Assembly (NCBI GenBank): GCA_964017065.1
Contig: OZ024790.1
Span: forward strand, 8,915,882-8,979,881
Length of the DNA stretch: 64,000 bases
Source: Haliclona indistincta
Lineage: Eukaryota > Porifera > Demospongiae > Haplosclerida > Chalinidae
Direction of reading: 5' to 3'
Of the stretch, positions 11,771 through 23,497 are shown piece by piece. Both the position numbers and the translations under genes were made by a program. The notes beneath the pieces are model-generated. The model saw only the letters and a program-made list of their open reading frames with translations. It did no database searches and was not told the origin of the DNA. Every line of letters starts with the position of its first letter. The stretch's first letter is position 1.

Positions 11771-13579
11771 ATGGTGGACGGATTGAGTACTCTGTGTCGG
11801 CGCCTTCCCTGTCTATCGAAATGGCCGAAACGAGACAGCAGCGAAGTGCACGTGAAGGGCGTGCACATAGTCGTCGGCTTTTTCTTCATGATAAACTTTC
11901 AACTCGGGATGGGATTCTTGGGGATACCGTTCTCGTTTTTCCACGGCGGTATTCTAGCCGGCGTGATCAGCATCACAGTGGTCTCCATACTCAGCTGTAT
12001 CACCTCAATATGGGTGCTGGAAGCAACATCCAGGGCACAGGTAAGCTTATAGTTCAAGTTTACACATTGCAAGCATGCATCACATGGTCACATTAGTACA
12101 TGCTTGTGATTGTCACCTTGTAGGCCTTCACAGAGCACCAACAAGGTGCGACATTGATAAAAGGTTCTATATTCCAAATGCTGAGTCGTCACAGGAAATT
12201 TGAGATCTCCGAAATCTGCGGCCTGTTCCTGGGCTGGTGGGGAAAGTATGCATACATGATTCTGGTCACGATAACTGCATTCGTGTATATGTTGGGGTAT
12301 TCAACAGTCGCTGGTTCTTCATGGGCTGTAAATATTCCTCTGAATTTTGATGCCCTCGAGGAATGCAACAATACCAACTTCTACAAACAAGTTCTCCCAG
12401 GTGTAATTCCGTGCAGAAATGCATATTGGTTTAGCCTATTCCTTCTTGCTTGCATTGTAGTCCCTCTTTCAATGATCAGCCTCAAAGAACAGGCTATCAT
12501 ACAGATAGCAATGAGCATTCTACGATTCACCGCTCTCGGAATGATTTTCACTTTCTCACTCGTGAATCAAACTTACAGTGGCACCATCTGTGCATGTGAC
12601 AGACCTTGGCGCACTAACACAAGCGATTTGGAGCAGTGTGACATTAATTCTACAATCACACATGCTTTATTTCATTTTAATTTTGAAGCTTGGACAGTTT
12701 CTTTGCCAGTCATGGTTTCAGCAACAACTCTTCAGACTGCTATTCCAATATTGACGTTTCCAATTCGACAGAAGAAATATCTCAGAGGACTTATGGTGAC
12801 AACATACATCGTATTTTTCTCATTATTTTCGTTGCTGGGAATACTAGTCCCAATATGGTGGAGAGATTGCATCAACGAGACCTGTACTCTCAATTGGGTA
12901 AGTAATATCGAAGACACGGTAGCGCTGTACATGAATGCAGAATAATTATTTTGAGTGTAAAAAAATTTGTTTTTTTCTTTAGGACCCTTTGACTCATTCT
13001 AGCTTTAGCATGCCCTTAAGAGCATTCTCATATTTCATCATCATATTTCCAAGCGTGGATATCCTCACCGCTTACCCAATATCATGTGTACTCATGGTCA
13101 ACAATATATATTTGGTGTTCGGCAAAGACTCGGCCGAAGCCAGCAAGAAGTGGACATCCTTCATAGTCCTACTGGTGATGAAGTTCTTTGGATCACTGTT
13201 TCCCATACTGGTTGCAATGGCCGTGTCTAATCTCGTAACTGTGCTAAAATACAGCGGTTTCATGTCATTCTTCCACTCTTTCATTGTTCCGATAATAATA
13301 CAGTTCAGTTCACAGTGGGTTTGCTACAAGACATTCAAGAAGGCGCTGGAAACTCGGAACTACACACTTCAAGAGTCTTCGGGCAATGGCGCGGCTGCGC
13401 AGAGTGAAGAAAAGTCACAACTGATAGAAACAGAACAATCGGTGAAGCCATCTGACCTCTACATGACCCCGTACTCAACCATCTTCAGCCATTGGCCGAT
13501 GGGAATAGTGATTGGAGGTGCGGCTATTGTTCTACTAGCACTGACTATTAACAGTTTTTTCAATACAAACAATTACTAA
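11771..13579 (+). CDS. TMEM104-like transporter, copy F
   Basis: The exons are 11771-12040, 12124-12897 and 12983-13579, joined in phase 0, for 546 residues. The first in-frame ATG gives MVDGLSTLCRRLPC, a Cys/basic N-tail, then VVGFFFMINFQLGMGFLGIP. Exon 2 begins AFTEHQQGATLIKG and carries KFEISEICGLFLG, EECNNTNFYKQ, IPCRNAYWFSLF, ICACDRPW and WWRDCINETCTLNW. Exon 3 begins DPLTHSSFS and ends in a last helix after LYMTPYSTIFSHWP. It is convergent with POLR2D, with a 23-bp repeat array between them. F' and F'' in unit 2 differ from it by only a handful of residues. Confidence 0.77.
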
Positions 13580-13668
13580 AAAATAATGTGGAAGTTTATA
13601 AAGATTTAATTTTTTGTATTACTTTTATTTTCAGTGAAAAAACATACAAATAACACGGAATTAATTAT

Positions 13669-13833
13669 GGTTATAAACCATGACCAAATATGGATATAAA
13701 CCATGACCAAATATGGTTATAAACCATGACCAAATATTATGGTTATAAACCATGACCAAATATGGTTATAAACCATGACCAAATATGGTTATAAACCATG
13801 ACCAAATATTAAGGTTATAAACCATGACCAAAC
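13669..13833. repeat. 23-bp tandem repeat array (about 7 copies) 3' of copy F
   Basis: The core GGTTATAAACCATGACCAAA is repeated about seven times with ATAT spacers, two of which are extended by two or three bases. Each unit contains the near-palindrome GGTT-ATA-AACC and the longer dyad TGGT...ACCATGACCA, so single strands could fold. It lies between the convergent 3' ends of copy F and POLR2D. Confidence 0.8.
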
Positions 13834-14040
13834 CTAACACAAGTTAGAAGGCTTAGTAAAGGTACGAAACCTCGTAGCCAGGTACTAGTAGTGAGGAGAG
13901 AAGAATAAGCTTCTTTTTCTCCCTTTCGCTCCACCCCTTCTAGTGTCTGGGTATGTTTATAATATGTGTCAGAAAGAGAATATTTTTTAACGAAAAATTC
14001 AGTTACATGAAGGTGCATGTCTGTGATGGTGGTGGTAGTA

Positions 14041-14961
14041 TCAGTACTGGTAGTTCATATGAGTTCTGATGTCATCGAGTGCCTCGTTCAACTCCAGATC
14101 ATCGAATCTTCCCTGCAAGCTGTGGAAACAAGTATAGGATCAAGAGGCTAGCGTCATAATGTGGGCTCGAGGAAGAACTCCATAAACAGTGAACAGGATG
14201 CTTAGATATCAACAAAAGACAGTAGTAGCTAGTAGTTTGGGTTTGTCATTTAACCATAGGGGAACATTTAGAGGTCTTTTGTTGTCATAGGACAAAAATT
14301 AGAGGTTCTTGGTAATGGTTTATTTGCTATGACTATAGCTGGTAAACATATAAACGCTACTGGGCAATTTTACTTCACATAGAAACTTATTCTCATTTAG
14401 TCGTTAGCAGAACACATGGAAACAGGCTACCAACGATTATCGCCAGCAAGTGTCTGTTTGTCTACAAGTGTGTGGTACTGTACAAGTACATGTATGTCTG
14501 GATTTATAGACTTGCCTTGGTAATAGGGCCTTAGCTTCGTCTGCATCAGAAGGTGCTAGGTTGGCGAGGCATGCCACCTCAAACTTGTGCAGTTTGTGTT
14601 TCTGGAGAGTACTGCATGGTGAAAGAAATGATGAAATATCGGAGTTTTGTCTGACACCTACCCTCTGACTGCTGAGATGGTTTCGCGGCTGTTGTACTTA
14701 CTGAACGTCTGGCAATAGTCCAGCGTCTTTGTAAATACTTCAGACAGCTCCTGGTCGTCGTCCTGGCTCTCGTGCTGAGCTTTACGATGCTCCAGCAACA
14801 TCTTTACCTCTGAAATCAGCAGAGCGTCGGCATTTTCAAACTCTGCATAAAGTACAAAGAAAAGCACGTGTTTATTGTGTCAAATTACGCATACCTTTTC
14901 CAAATCGGAGCTCAGTTGCGTCCTCTTCCAAAGGAGCAGGTTCTTCTCCTTTTGCCGCCAT
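14041..14961 (-). CDS. POLR2D: RNA polymerase II subunit RPB4, unit-1 copy
   Basis: Four exons on the minus strand (14895-14961, 14662-14842, 14516-14611, 14041-14119) encode 140 residues, close to the 142 of human RPB4. The protein starts [15 protein letters not shown] and includes [29 protein letters not shown], the RETISAVR segment, [13 protein letters not shown], and ends [15 protein letters not shown]...YQY. These are the hallmark blocks of the RPB4 four-helix/HRDC-like fold that pairs with RPB7 as the Pol II stalk. Intron 3 uses a GC donor (CCAAG then GCAAGT) with a CAG acceptor. The start codon lies 141 bp from that of the divergent copy G. A second intact copy lies at 32,585-33,502. 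Confidence 0.9.
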
Positions 14962-15102
14962 GTTATTTACACCACGCCCATTCTTGAGCATATATACGTA
15001 ACGTAACGCGATTGCGATCGTGCATTGTGCAAAGCCTCCGGGAACCGAAGTATAGTCTCTCAACTGGATTTTGGTGCAGCTACAGGTCCAAGCGAACCGA
15101 AC
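14962..15102. promoter_or_regulatory. candidate bidirectional promoter, POLR2D / copy G
   Basis: Only 141 bp separate the two divergent start codons, so both 5' UTRs and core promoters must be compact or overlapping. The segment contains ACGTAACGTAACGCGATTGC, rich in CpG relative to its surroundings, and no TATA box. The same arrangement recurs at 33,503-33,645. Confidence 0.5.
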
Positions 15103-16970
15103 ATGAAGTATATCGGTAGCTTGTGCGAGTCTCTCGCGAACTGCCTGAAATTTGGTCCAATGAAAAAGAGCGAAGAAGCCGGAGCGTCACCGCAGTCACT
15201 CAACATCGTGGTCGGCTTCTTCTTTCTCATCAACTATGAGCTGGGCACGGGATTTCTGGGCATCCCTTTCGCCTTCTTTCACGCGGGGGTATTGACAGCA
15301 GGCGTGACTTTAATCGTAGCAACTTTTATCTCCTGGAACACGGCGATATGGGTGCTGGAAGTGATGGCGAGAGCTCAGGTATGCTGTGACACCTGACATT
15401 GTATGCTGTTACCACTTCATGTTGCTTATTGTCTCTCTCACAGGCAATAGTTACGTACAGAGATAACCCGGACGAAATGCCGAAATTTGAAGTTCTGATA
15501 ACACGCAAGTTTGAATTCAGTGAACTGTGTGCATTGTTTTTGGGTCGCTGGTCAAAATATGCATTTCTTCTCTTCATCAGTGCTTTCACTTTTACTGCCT
15601 GTCTGGCATATGCGACGGTTGCTGGAACTGCCTGGTCGGTAAATTTGCCGCTTGATTTTGGAGATGTCCACCAGTGCAATGATACCGATTTTCATTTCAC
15701 TGTCCTCCCGACTGATCTCCGATGTCGGAATGCGTACTGGTTCTGTCTGTTCTTGTTTGGCTGCATCGTGGTGCCTCTCTCCTTAGTACAGCTAAGAGAA
15801 CAGATGATTGTACAGTTATTGTGGAGTTTTCTCAGATTTGTTGCCATCGGGACCATACTGCTCTTCTCATTTGTCAACTTGATCGCAGTGAGGGATATCT
15901 GTGAGTGTGACAACCCATGGGGCTACTCGCAGCTGGAGAACACAACCGAAGATTTGAGCTTTGAAGAAGTCTGTTCCTTGAACCAAACTACCTTTGCTGA
16001 CATCACTACCACATTCAATCCGAGAGCTTGGTTTGTTTCAGTGCCTGTAATTGTGACCGCGTTGAATTTTCACCAAGGCATACCAGCTTTGACGCATCCG
16101 GTCAAGAACAAGAAGCGCCTAGGAACGTTACTGCATACCTTGATGTTTGTGATTTCAACGGCATACATGCTGCTCGGCGTGATTCTCTCGCTGTGGTGGA
16201 AGAGGTGCATTGATGAAGTTTGCACACTCAATTGGGTAAGCATTGCTAATTCCATTAAGCACATCAATTCTTTTTTAGCAATTCTCCTTCTTATTCTCTA
16301 ATAATGTATAATAATCTCTTGTGTTCCTCTCTAGGACCCTTTGACAGACCCCAGGTTTGCTATGCCGCTCAGACTTGTCTCGTACTTCATCATGATCTTT
16401 CCGAGCGTAGACGTGGTATCCATTTATCCTCTCGTTGTTTTGACTATGGTCAACAACTTGTACATTGTTGTATTTGGCAAGGACTCTGCGGAGGCGAGCA
16501 AGACATGGAAAACGTTCTTTATTCTTCTAGTCATGAAATTCATAGCTGCTTTGTGCCCTATAGTCGTGGCGCTTGCTGTGTCTAATCTCGTCAAAGTGCT
16601 CACATTCACTGGCTTGGCAGGAATATTTTTAGCATTCTTCTTTCCCACTCTGCTTCAGATCAGCTCTGAATGGGTTTGCAGGAAGAAATTTGGGCACTTT
16701 TTAAGACAACGCAACGGCAATTCATCGGTCCATGAGCTACAAGAGACTTCATCACACGCCAGCAGAGATACTCCTGACCACGAAGACAACCCTCTCATTC
16801 CTTACCAGAAGATGGAGTCCTCTTCCATCTACATGACACCGTATTCAAATATCTTCAGCCATTGGCCGGTTGTGATGGCCATTGGAATCGTGGAACTGGC
16901 TATTTTGGTACTAGCTATGCTGGGTATCTTTCTACCCATCTCCATATTCAGTCATGATGTATCATCCTAG
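15103..16970 (+). CDS. TMEM104-like transporter, copy G
   Basis: The exons are 15103-15378, 15444-16235 and 16335-16970, joined in phase 0, for 567 residues. This is the longest complete copy, because exon 3 has an extended linker and tail (HELQETSSHASRDTPDHED and a last stretch PISIFSHDVSS). The ATG at 15103 gives MKYIGSLCESLANC. Exon 2 opens AIVTYRDNPDEM, has VHQCNDTDFHF, LRCRNAYWFCLF, ICECDNPW and ends WWKRCIDEVCTLNW. It is divergent from POLR2D and convergent with the MaoC-like gene. G' in unit 2 is almost identical. Confidence 0.77.
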
Positions 16971-17383
16971 CCACAACAGCTGGCAATCAACTGTAAGTAA
17001 CTATTGGGAACTAATGTAACTTCCTTAGAGAATGACAATAGTGCTATGGTGGTTCACTGTTAATATGTTTGCCAAGAATATTTTGTGAAGAATGAAGTTG
17101 CCGTGACATGCATGTGATTGTGTGCTAACCAGTTGCACATGCATGTGATCTCATTAGCAGCAAGCTAGGAGCACTGTCAGCACTGTTGTTTGACCTCCAA
17201 TCACTTATCTACCAAAAATGCATGTCTTGGTAGATAAATAGTTGTTCGTCCATGAACTTGGTAACAATAATTTTCTACCGTGCTGTGTGACCAATGGTTA
17301 ACTGACAGCCAAAATCCTGCACTAATATCACAGTGTTATACTCAAGTTGACATTAAATTTTACAACCATACATGTAGCTTGTT
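16971..17383. other. intergenic region with an 11-bp hairpin
   Basis: There is no gene between the convergent copy G and MaoC-like stop codons. Two GCATGTGAT-containing direct repeats lie near 17,106-17,150. TTATCTACCAA (17,205-17,215) pairs with TTGGTAGATAA (17,227-17,237). The hairpin is preserved in unit 2 near 35,740-35,772. Confidence 0.5.
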
Positions 17384-20300
17384 CTAATGGCTAACATCAG
17401 ATGCATTGCACACCACACTTGCTTCTAAATTAAGTGATTCTTTCTTCTGTGTAGTCACTTTGAGTCGAATGACCTTTGACCCTTTTTCCTCTGTGACATA
17501 ATAGTGCACCTCGGCTTCTGCCGGCAGGAAAAGCGGACGCTTGAAGTTGACCACTATTTCCAGAGGATAACAAGTAGAAAACTGACAGTCTTGATCTGTA
17601 AAGAGAGAGAGAGAGTGAGAGAGAGAGAGAGAGAGAGGGAGGGAGAGAGAGAGAGAGTATTTGAGATAGTACTGTATACCAGATAAAGGCATTGCATGTA
17701 TAGGGAAGCAAAGAAAACACCATGTACGTACTCAACATTAGAACATAGAATAACCATGACAATCTCCACAAACACACTTAAGTAGACAAAGTCTTCGTCT
17801 TTGTTGCACAACCAACACAGCAAGTTCCCAGTATGTGACTACATGTAAACATGGTTCCTGCTGTATGCATTATTAGCCATTGGTGTCTGCCAAATGTTTA
17901 CATGGTGTCCTACAGTGGCGCACTAACTGTGCTGCAGGAATCGGAGGACAATGGTTTGAAATCTCAACAAACAGTCATTGACTCAGGGCTTCAAATTAAT
18001 TTATTTTCAAATTAGCCAGCAGGGCTAGTGCAATCAAATTGAACCACTTTCTACCAAAATAATTTTAAGCATTAATGAAGTTGTTTCCAGTCAAATTCTG
18101 CAGTAAGTCTACAAGTATCTCTAGCCAGCTGGGCTACCATTTTACTAGTCCAAGCTATATTTACTATCCTCTGGCTAGTGCTAATTTGAAGCCCTGGTCA
18201 TTGTACATGTGTTGTGAGAGTGAAAGTTACACTGTTTATATAAGGACAGTGATTTCAGGCTTCTTGTGTTAACCCTTCACAAGCGATGGGTAACTACTGT
18301 TTGCCTGGCAAGTTTGATGTCACAGGAAGTGGGTTTCACTATTTGAAATAGGTTATTTAGCTGACAGGCGAAATAGGGGGGTTGGGGTGGGATCATGACA
18401 AGGGTCGGAGGCACTGCCTAGCAGAGCAATGGTGAGAAAACCTAGCACTAGCCCGCACATTGTGCAAGTTGATCTTGTGTACGAACAGCGATCAAAGCAC
18501 GTATAATGGTTAGTGATGTGCACAGAAACAGAGGCTAGAATTGCTGTCTGCACTTAGAGGGTCAAAGAGCTTCGTGCACTTTTGTTTACACGATGGAGAA
18601 ACATTGGTCCTTTTTACTTTTACTACAGCACAAAAAATTCGGTGTGAATGTGTGTATGGCAGCAAATGTGGGCAGCAGCAATAGTGTCTCTGGTCTGATA
18701 CCAGCTGATCAACTCAGCATGAAGGACATCAAGGAGCTACAAATGTACCGTATTTCTTCTAAAGATTCAGCACCTCCTATTTTTCGGCACCTTGTCGCTG
18801 AAATGTGTACTAAACCTCCAAATTTCGGCAAGCGCTTTGGTTCTTTGTCATAGTAAGCCAGCAGCCTGATGCGAAAAGTGCTGTACTTCAGCTGTAGATG
18901 CGTTCTCGTCCAAAACACGTGCTCGTCGCCACACCTCCAATTATTCAACGCTTCTGGAACTTCTGCCACAATTACTTCCAAATATTGGGATCCGAAATTA
19001 TTTATTTTGCGCCGAATTTTTAGAAAAAATACGGTACTAAGTATAGGGGTATTATATACTTACCATTCAATATACAAGAGAGGCTTCTTGACAGGGTCCA
19101 CATGCCGTGAGCCATCGGTTTGTTGTAACCGATCATTTTAGCCGTGGCTTGGTTCAGATGATGTGGACTATAGTCGCCACACACACCAGCAAACTGCCAA
19201 CCAATATCAACCGGCACTTTGAAGGAAGATAGATCAGTATCTGCAGCACCAAGAAAAAGAAAGAATAATTTTATTTGATTTTCTAACAGGTTCAAAGTAG
19301 TAGCTAATGAAAGGTTTATACAGTACCTCCCACCTCTACCTCTAGTGCCCCCTAAAAATCATTGTCAGAAAGTGAATTTTTGTCTTCAGTTCTTCTTTGG
19401 TGTTAAAATAAATAGTCTAGTAGCTCCCTCCCAGACCCGGAGGGCTTAAACTTTTTCGAAAATGACTCTCTAAAAAAGCCGATGCAGTGTATTTATTTAT
19501 AAAGTAAACAGCAAGCCTATTGTGTCCAACTACTAAAGAAAAACTGAACACGGCAACCACGGATAAAATACGTGAAACTCTATAACAAGATATAATAATG
19601 CTCAAATTTTAACTCGCACACATGCACATTACAAAATATTATCCCTCACATGGAGATTCATCCTCATTCCGAGGTAGCTGTCCCTGCTTCGGACCGCGTC
19701 TGGTACGTGACTGAGTTGCCTTATTACGTGACAAGATGGTCGTAACTCCCTCCCACACAAGAGTCTTTCCAGGAAGCGAAGACACGCTAGCAGTGACGTC
19801 GATTTCAATTCCCTTCTCCACTACTCGGACCTCAGAGACGTGCGCTTCAAGTGTAAACTTTGGTGACTCGTCAAGTTGAAGAGAAGAGTATATGATCATC
19901 GTCTGCCGCAAGTGGATTAGACCGAGTGGGCTGACTGGGAAATCGGGGCTCGATATTATTTTGAGAAAAAGACCGAAGAAAGCACTTTCCATGTAGCAGT
20001 GGGGTTCACGACACTTGTCAGTTTTTAGGTGATCGACAAAATCACAAAGCTGACAGTACTTGGTGTAGTTCTGTGAGTCAACCCTACATCAAAACAAAAA
20101 CTATGACGTACACAGGTTTTAAATGTTAAAATTTTACCTAAATTCTTGCTGAATAGCTGAAAGACTATCTTTTAGTTCTTTAGGAACGGGTATTCGAGGA
20201 TTTTCTTCGTTTTTAGTTCTCCATCCACTTGGTAAACTCCCTTGTGAGCGCCATATCACGTTATTCAGGAGACCACAGAGGGATTTCTTTATTGACACAT

Positions 20301-20394
20301 CGTCAGGTCGTCTCCGTCTTGCACCCAGGAGCGACAGAACGACCAGGGGAGCTAACACGGCAAGCAAAACGACCAGCAACCAAGCTACCGCCAT
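17384..20394 (-). CDS. membrane-anchored MaoC-like hot-dog dehydratase, unit-1 copy
   Basis: Four minus-strand exons (20138-20394, 19650-20083, 19064-19240, 17384-17595) join in frame to a 359-residue protein; intron phases 2, 1 and 1 all resolve correctly. The N-terminus is a hydrophobic signal anchor (MAVAWLLVVLLAVLAPLVVL) followed by a basic RRRR stop-transfer. The centre and C-terminal half form a double hot-dog pattern. The motif FAGVCGDYSPHHLN followed by MAHGMWTLSR matches the MaoC/hydratase-2 catalytic Asp/His region. In that family the enzyme hydrates 2-enoyl-CoA or dehydrates 3-hydroxyacyl thioesters. Whether this homologue keeps that activity is inference; I do not recognise a named orthologue. 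It is head-to-head with CARM1, 81 bp apart. A transposon sits in its third intron. Confidence 0.7.
17600..17660. repeat. (GA)n tract in intron 3 of the MaoC-like gene
   Basis: A GAGA-rich run lies next to the exon 4 acceptor (CT-rich on the coding strand). It acts as an unusually long pyrimidine tract. In unit 2 the run is shortened to about a dozen bases, showing copy-number change between units. Confidence 0.6.
18746..19036. mobile_element. MITE with TACCGTATTT ends, unit 1 only
   Basis: This 291-bp insertion starts TACCGTATTTCTTCTAAA and ends with TTTAGAAAAAATACGGTA, imperfect inverted repeats. It is absent from the equivalent place in unit 2 (around 37,262), so it inserted after, or was lost since, the duplication. 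It lies in intron 3 of the MaoC-like gene. TA at both ends is consistent with a Tc1/mariner-type TA target, but this is not proven. Confidence 0.6.
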
Positions 20395-20475
20395 TTATTT
20401 TAAGACACGCCTTCGGAATGTGAAGGCGTGGTCGGGATCACGTGTTTTTGACCGGTAGCCACATGTAAAAAAGTT
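20395..20475. promoter_or_regulatory. bidirectional promoter, MaoC-like / CARM1, unit 1
   Basis: Just 81 bp separate the divergent ATGs. It holds a perfect 9-bp dyad, CACGCCTTC (20,406-20,414) with GAAGGCGTG (20,422-20,430), and a CACGTG E-box (20,439-20,444). The region is essentially unchanged at 38,648-38,728. Confidence 0.55.
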
Positions 20476-20675
20476 ATGGAAGAGAAAAAAACAGTGATCA
20501 ACAGTTCAGAAGCGCCTTCAGGAGCAGTCGAGATGTCGTCCGTGGATATCAAGATAGTGGGAGAAAGCGGGGAGCTGTTGAAAAGCTTTGCAGGGAAGGT
20601 GAACGTTTTGCTTCAGCAGAATCTAGTGGGACAGAGCTGTGCCGTGTCTTTTCGTGACGGTGAGTGGTGTCCACG

Positions 20676-20991
20676 TAGTCAGGCGTGGCCTGCCTAATCG
20701 CATACTGTATATAGTCAGGGGACACTAGTATACCTGAGTCGTCGCGCTGGAATGTAGCGGTTACAATTATTTTAGGAAGTGGTTAACGTAGTATCAACAG
20801 CTGTAGCTGTAACAGCTGTAGTATTAACAGATATAGCTGTAGTGTTACGTAATTATTACGTTTTAAATTAGATTCATAACTGATACTGCAATCTGATTGG
20901 GTCGCAGCTATAGCTGCGACGGGCACAAGTCGTGTATACTAGTGTCCCCTGACTATATACAGTATGCGATTAGGCAGGCCACGCCTGACTA
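20676..20991. mobile_element. foldback MITE, 58-bp perfect TIRs and 9-bp TSD
   Basis: This is a 316-bp element in intron 1 of the truncated CARM1. The first 58 bases (starting TAGTCAGGCGTGG) are the exact inverse of the last 58. GTGTCCACG flanks it on both sides (20,667-20,675 and 20,992-21,000). Unit 2 has a single GTGTCCACG and no element, which is a clean empty site. A 9-bp duplication is typical of Mutator-like or similar families; the family assignment is inference. Confidence 0.85.
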
Positions 20992-22380
20992 GTGTCCACG
21001 TGTTTTCGCGTGCTTAGTATAGCGACCCTGATTAGTTTACAGATATGCATTTGTGCTGTAGTTTGCCCCTACTCAATAAAATTTAATGTCATAAGTTTGT
21101 TTGGCTTGTAAATGAATTTATTTCTCGTTTCCTCTCTCTTTTTCCTTTGATTTGCGCTTATACTCATTTTAGCTGACTTTTGGTAGCCTATGTGTGTCAC
21201 TGCAATCGACTATGCCTCTAATGGACCGAAGAAGACAATCTGAACAATTTACATATATTTTGACTCGTATTGCTTTATAATTTTGTGTATCAATCTTGTA
21301 TGCATGCCGTGTTCTTTTTCCAGCTGCCGGGAAGGAAGTTCACACAGTAACCGTCAAAGAAGCTCGTCACATCTACCAATCTGGGTCTTCTTGTGTGTTT
21401 CTCCGCGTCTCCCAAGGGTCGACTGTGGTGCAGTTCAGCTCAAGGACAGGTGAGTATGCAATCTTCTACAATCACATTGCAATCATTATTATCAATCAAT
21501 CGGAAAGCCCTTGATTGCTGTGTTATGGCTGTGCTCCCAATGCAGAGGAATTTCACTGTCTCTGCAAAGACCTGCATGTGTCCATGATAGGGTTACAATA
21601 ATGTAGTACATTCCTGTGTTGGAATGTATGTGTAGTTTTTACTGGTCCAAATACCTTGAGTCTCTGCTCAAACCTCCAGATAAATCAGTGGTTTTTTGCA
21701 CTTCGACAAAAATCACTATTCCCAGCCTGGGCACTTGAATCAAGAAGCCTTTGACCATTTCAAAGAGTACTGCCTACTTCACCTATTAGCTAGTTTCCCA
21801 GTGAGCTTGAGTTCCACTCCTATAGACTCACCCAGATTTCTGTCTCCCCAAAAAGTCGACTTATATAGTTGACCTCTGGTTGCCTGCCAGCACCTATCCT
21901 CATTGTAAAAACTTCTTTCAGCTGGCTTCGTGTTCCATGACTTTCTAAGTCATCATTGTCTTCTCTTCATTGTTCACCTCTCCAGACACTGAGCAGTTTG
22001 TAGAGTACCTCTATTCAATTCTCTCACCTTCGATCAAGTCTCTGAAGGGCAAGGAGTCCGTGTTCTCACTGAGAACGGACAATGCTTCAGCGTCTCAATA
22101 TTTTATGTTTTACAGTTATTTGTCGCAACAACAAAACATGTTACAGGTAAGATTTACTGCGCTAGGTGAGAGTTAATGGTTGTGCTATTTTCACAGGATT
22201 CGGTCCGGACGTCTACTTACCAGAGCGCTATGTTACAGAATATTGCTGATTTTAAAGACAAGGTTAGTCTCAGCACTTATATCTTGTTGAGCTGCTCAGT
22301 GCTCACAGAGTGGTAGCATGCTACTAGTTCAGCCTATGCTTGTTGAATAACTTTAAACCAGGTAGTGAGAAAGCTTTGTT

Positions 22381-22475
22381 TATCGTGTGATAGTATTCAT
22401 AATTTTTTTTTAATCGTGTGATAGTATTCATAATTTTTTTTTAATCGTGTGATAGTATTCATAATTATTTTGTTT
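22381..22475. repeat. 30-bp tandem repeat in CARM1 intron 4 (3 copies)
   Basis: The unit contains TCGTGTGATAGTATTCATAA followed by a T-rich tail, three times here and four times in the unit-2 intron at about 40,306-40,430. This is a copy-number difference between the units. Confidence 0.7.
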
Positions 22476-22859
22476 GTCGTGTGCTGTCTGGTGACTACTG
22501 TTATGTTTTGTCTATTTCTTCAGGTTGTTCTTGATGTTGGAGCTGGTTCCGGGATTTTATCGTTCTTTGCCGTACAAGCCGGTGCTCGTAAGGTGTATGC
22601 TGTAGAAGCCAGCACTATGGCATTACACTGCATGGAGTTGGTCACCAGTAACAGACTGTCTGACAAGGTGACCGTTCTTCCCGGCAAGATCGAAGAGGTG
22701 CAAAGCGTAGTTTTAGTCAAGATGTGATGTTGAAGTATTGTAGATCGATGTGCCGGAGAAAGTGGACGTGATTGTATCAGAACCAATGGGATACATGCTG
22801 TATAATGAACGGATGCTAGAGACTTATCTACACGCCAAGAAATGGCTAAAAACAGACGG

Positions 22860-23204
<345 letters not shown>

Positions 23205-23497
23205 GGTCTAATGTATCCTACTAAAGGCATGCTATATTGTGCTCCATTCTCTGATGAGCTACTATTCATGGAACAATACAACAAAGCTAACTTCTGGTAC
23301 AGTCTATGACACCACACATTCACTACCATAAGCTGCTGCAATCGTAGTCAAACTTGCATAGTTTACCACACACGGCAATGTCTTCCCAAATGTGCAATAG
23401 CTAATTAATAGCATTTTAGTATTATTTTTGCTGTTGTGCATGTTCAGAGACTAATTGGCAGTGTGTGTCTGTGTGACTATGTACTGCAGTTTAAATG

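Noticed and set aside
13669..13833. CRISPR-like array
   Set aside because: The repeats are directly adjacent with 2-5 base spacers, there are no unique spacers and no cas genes, and the setting is an intron-bearing animal genome.
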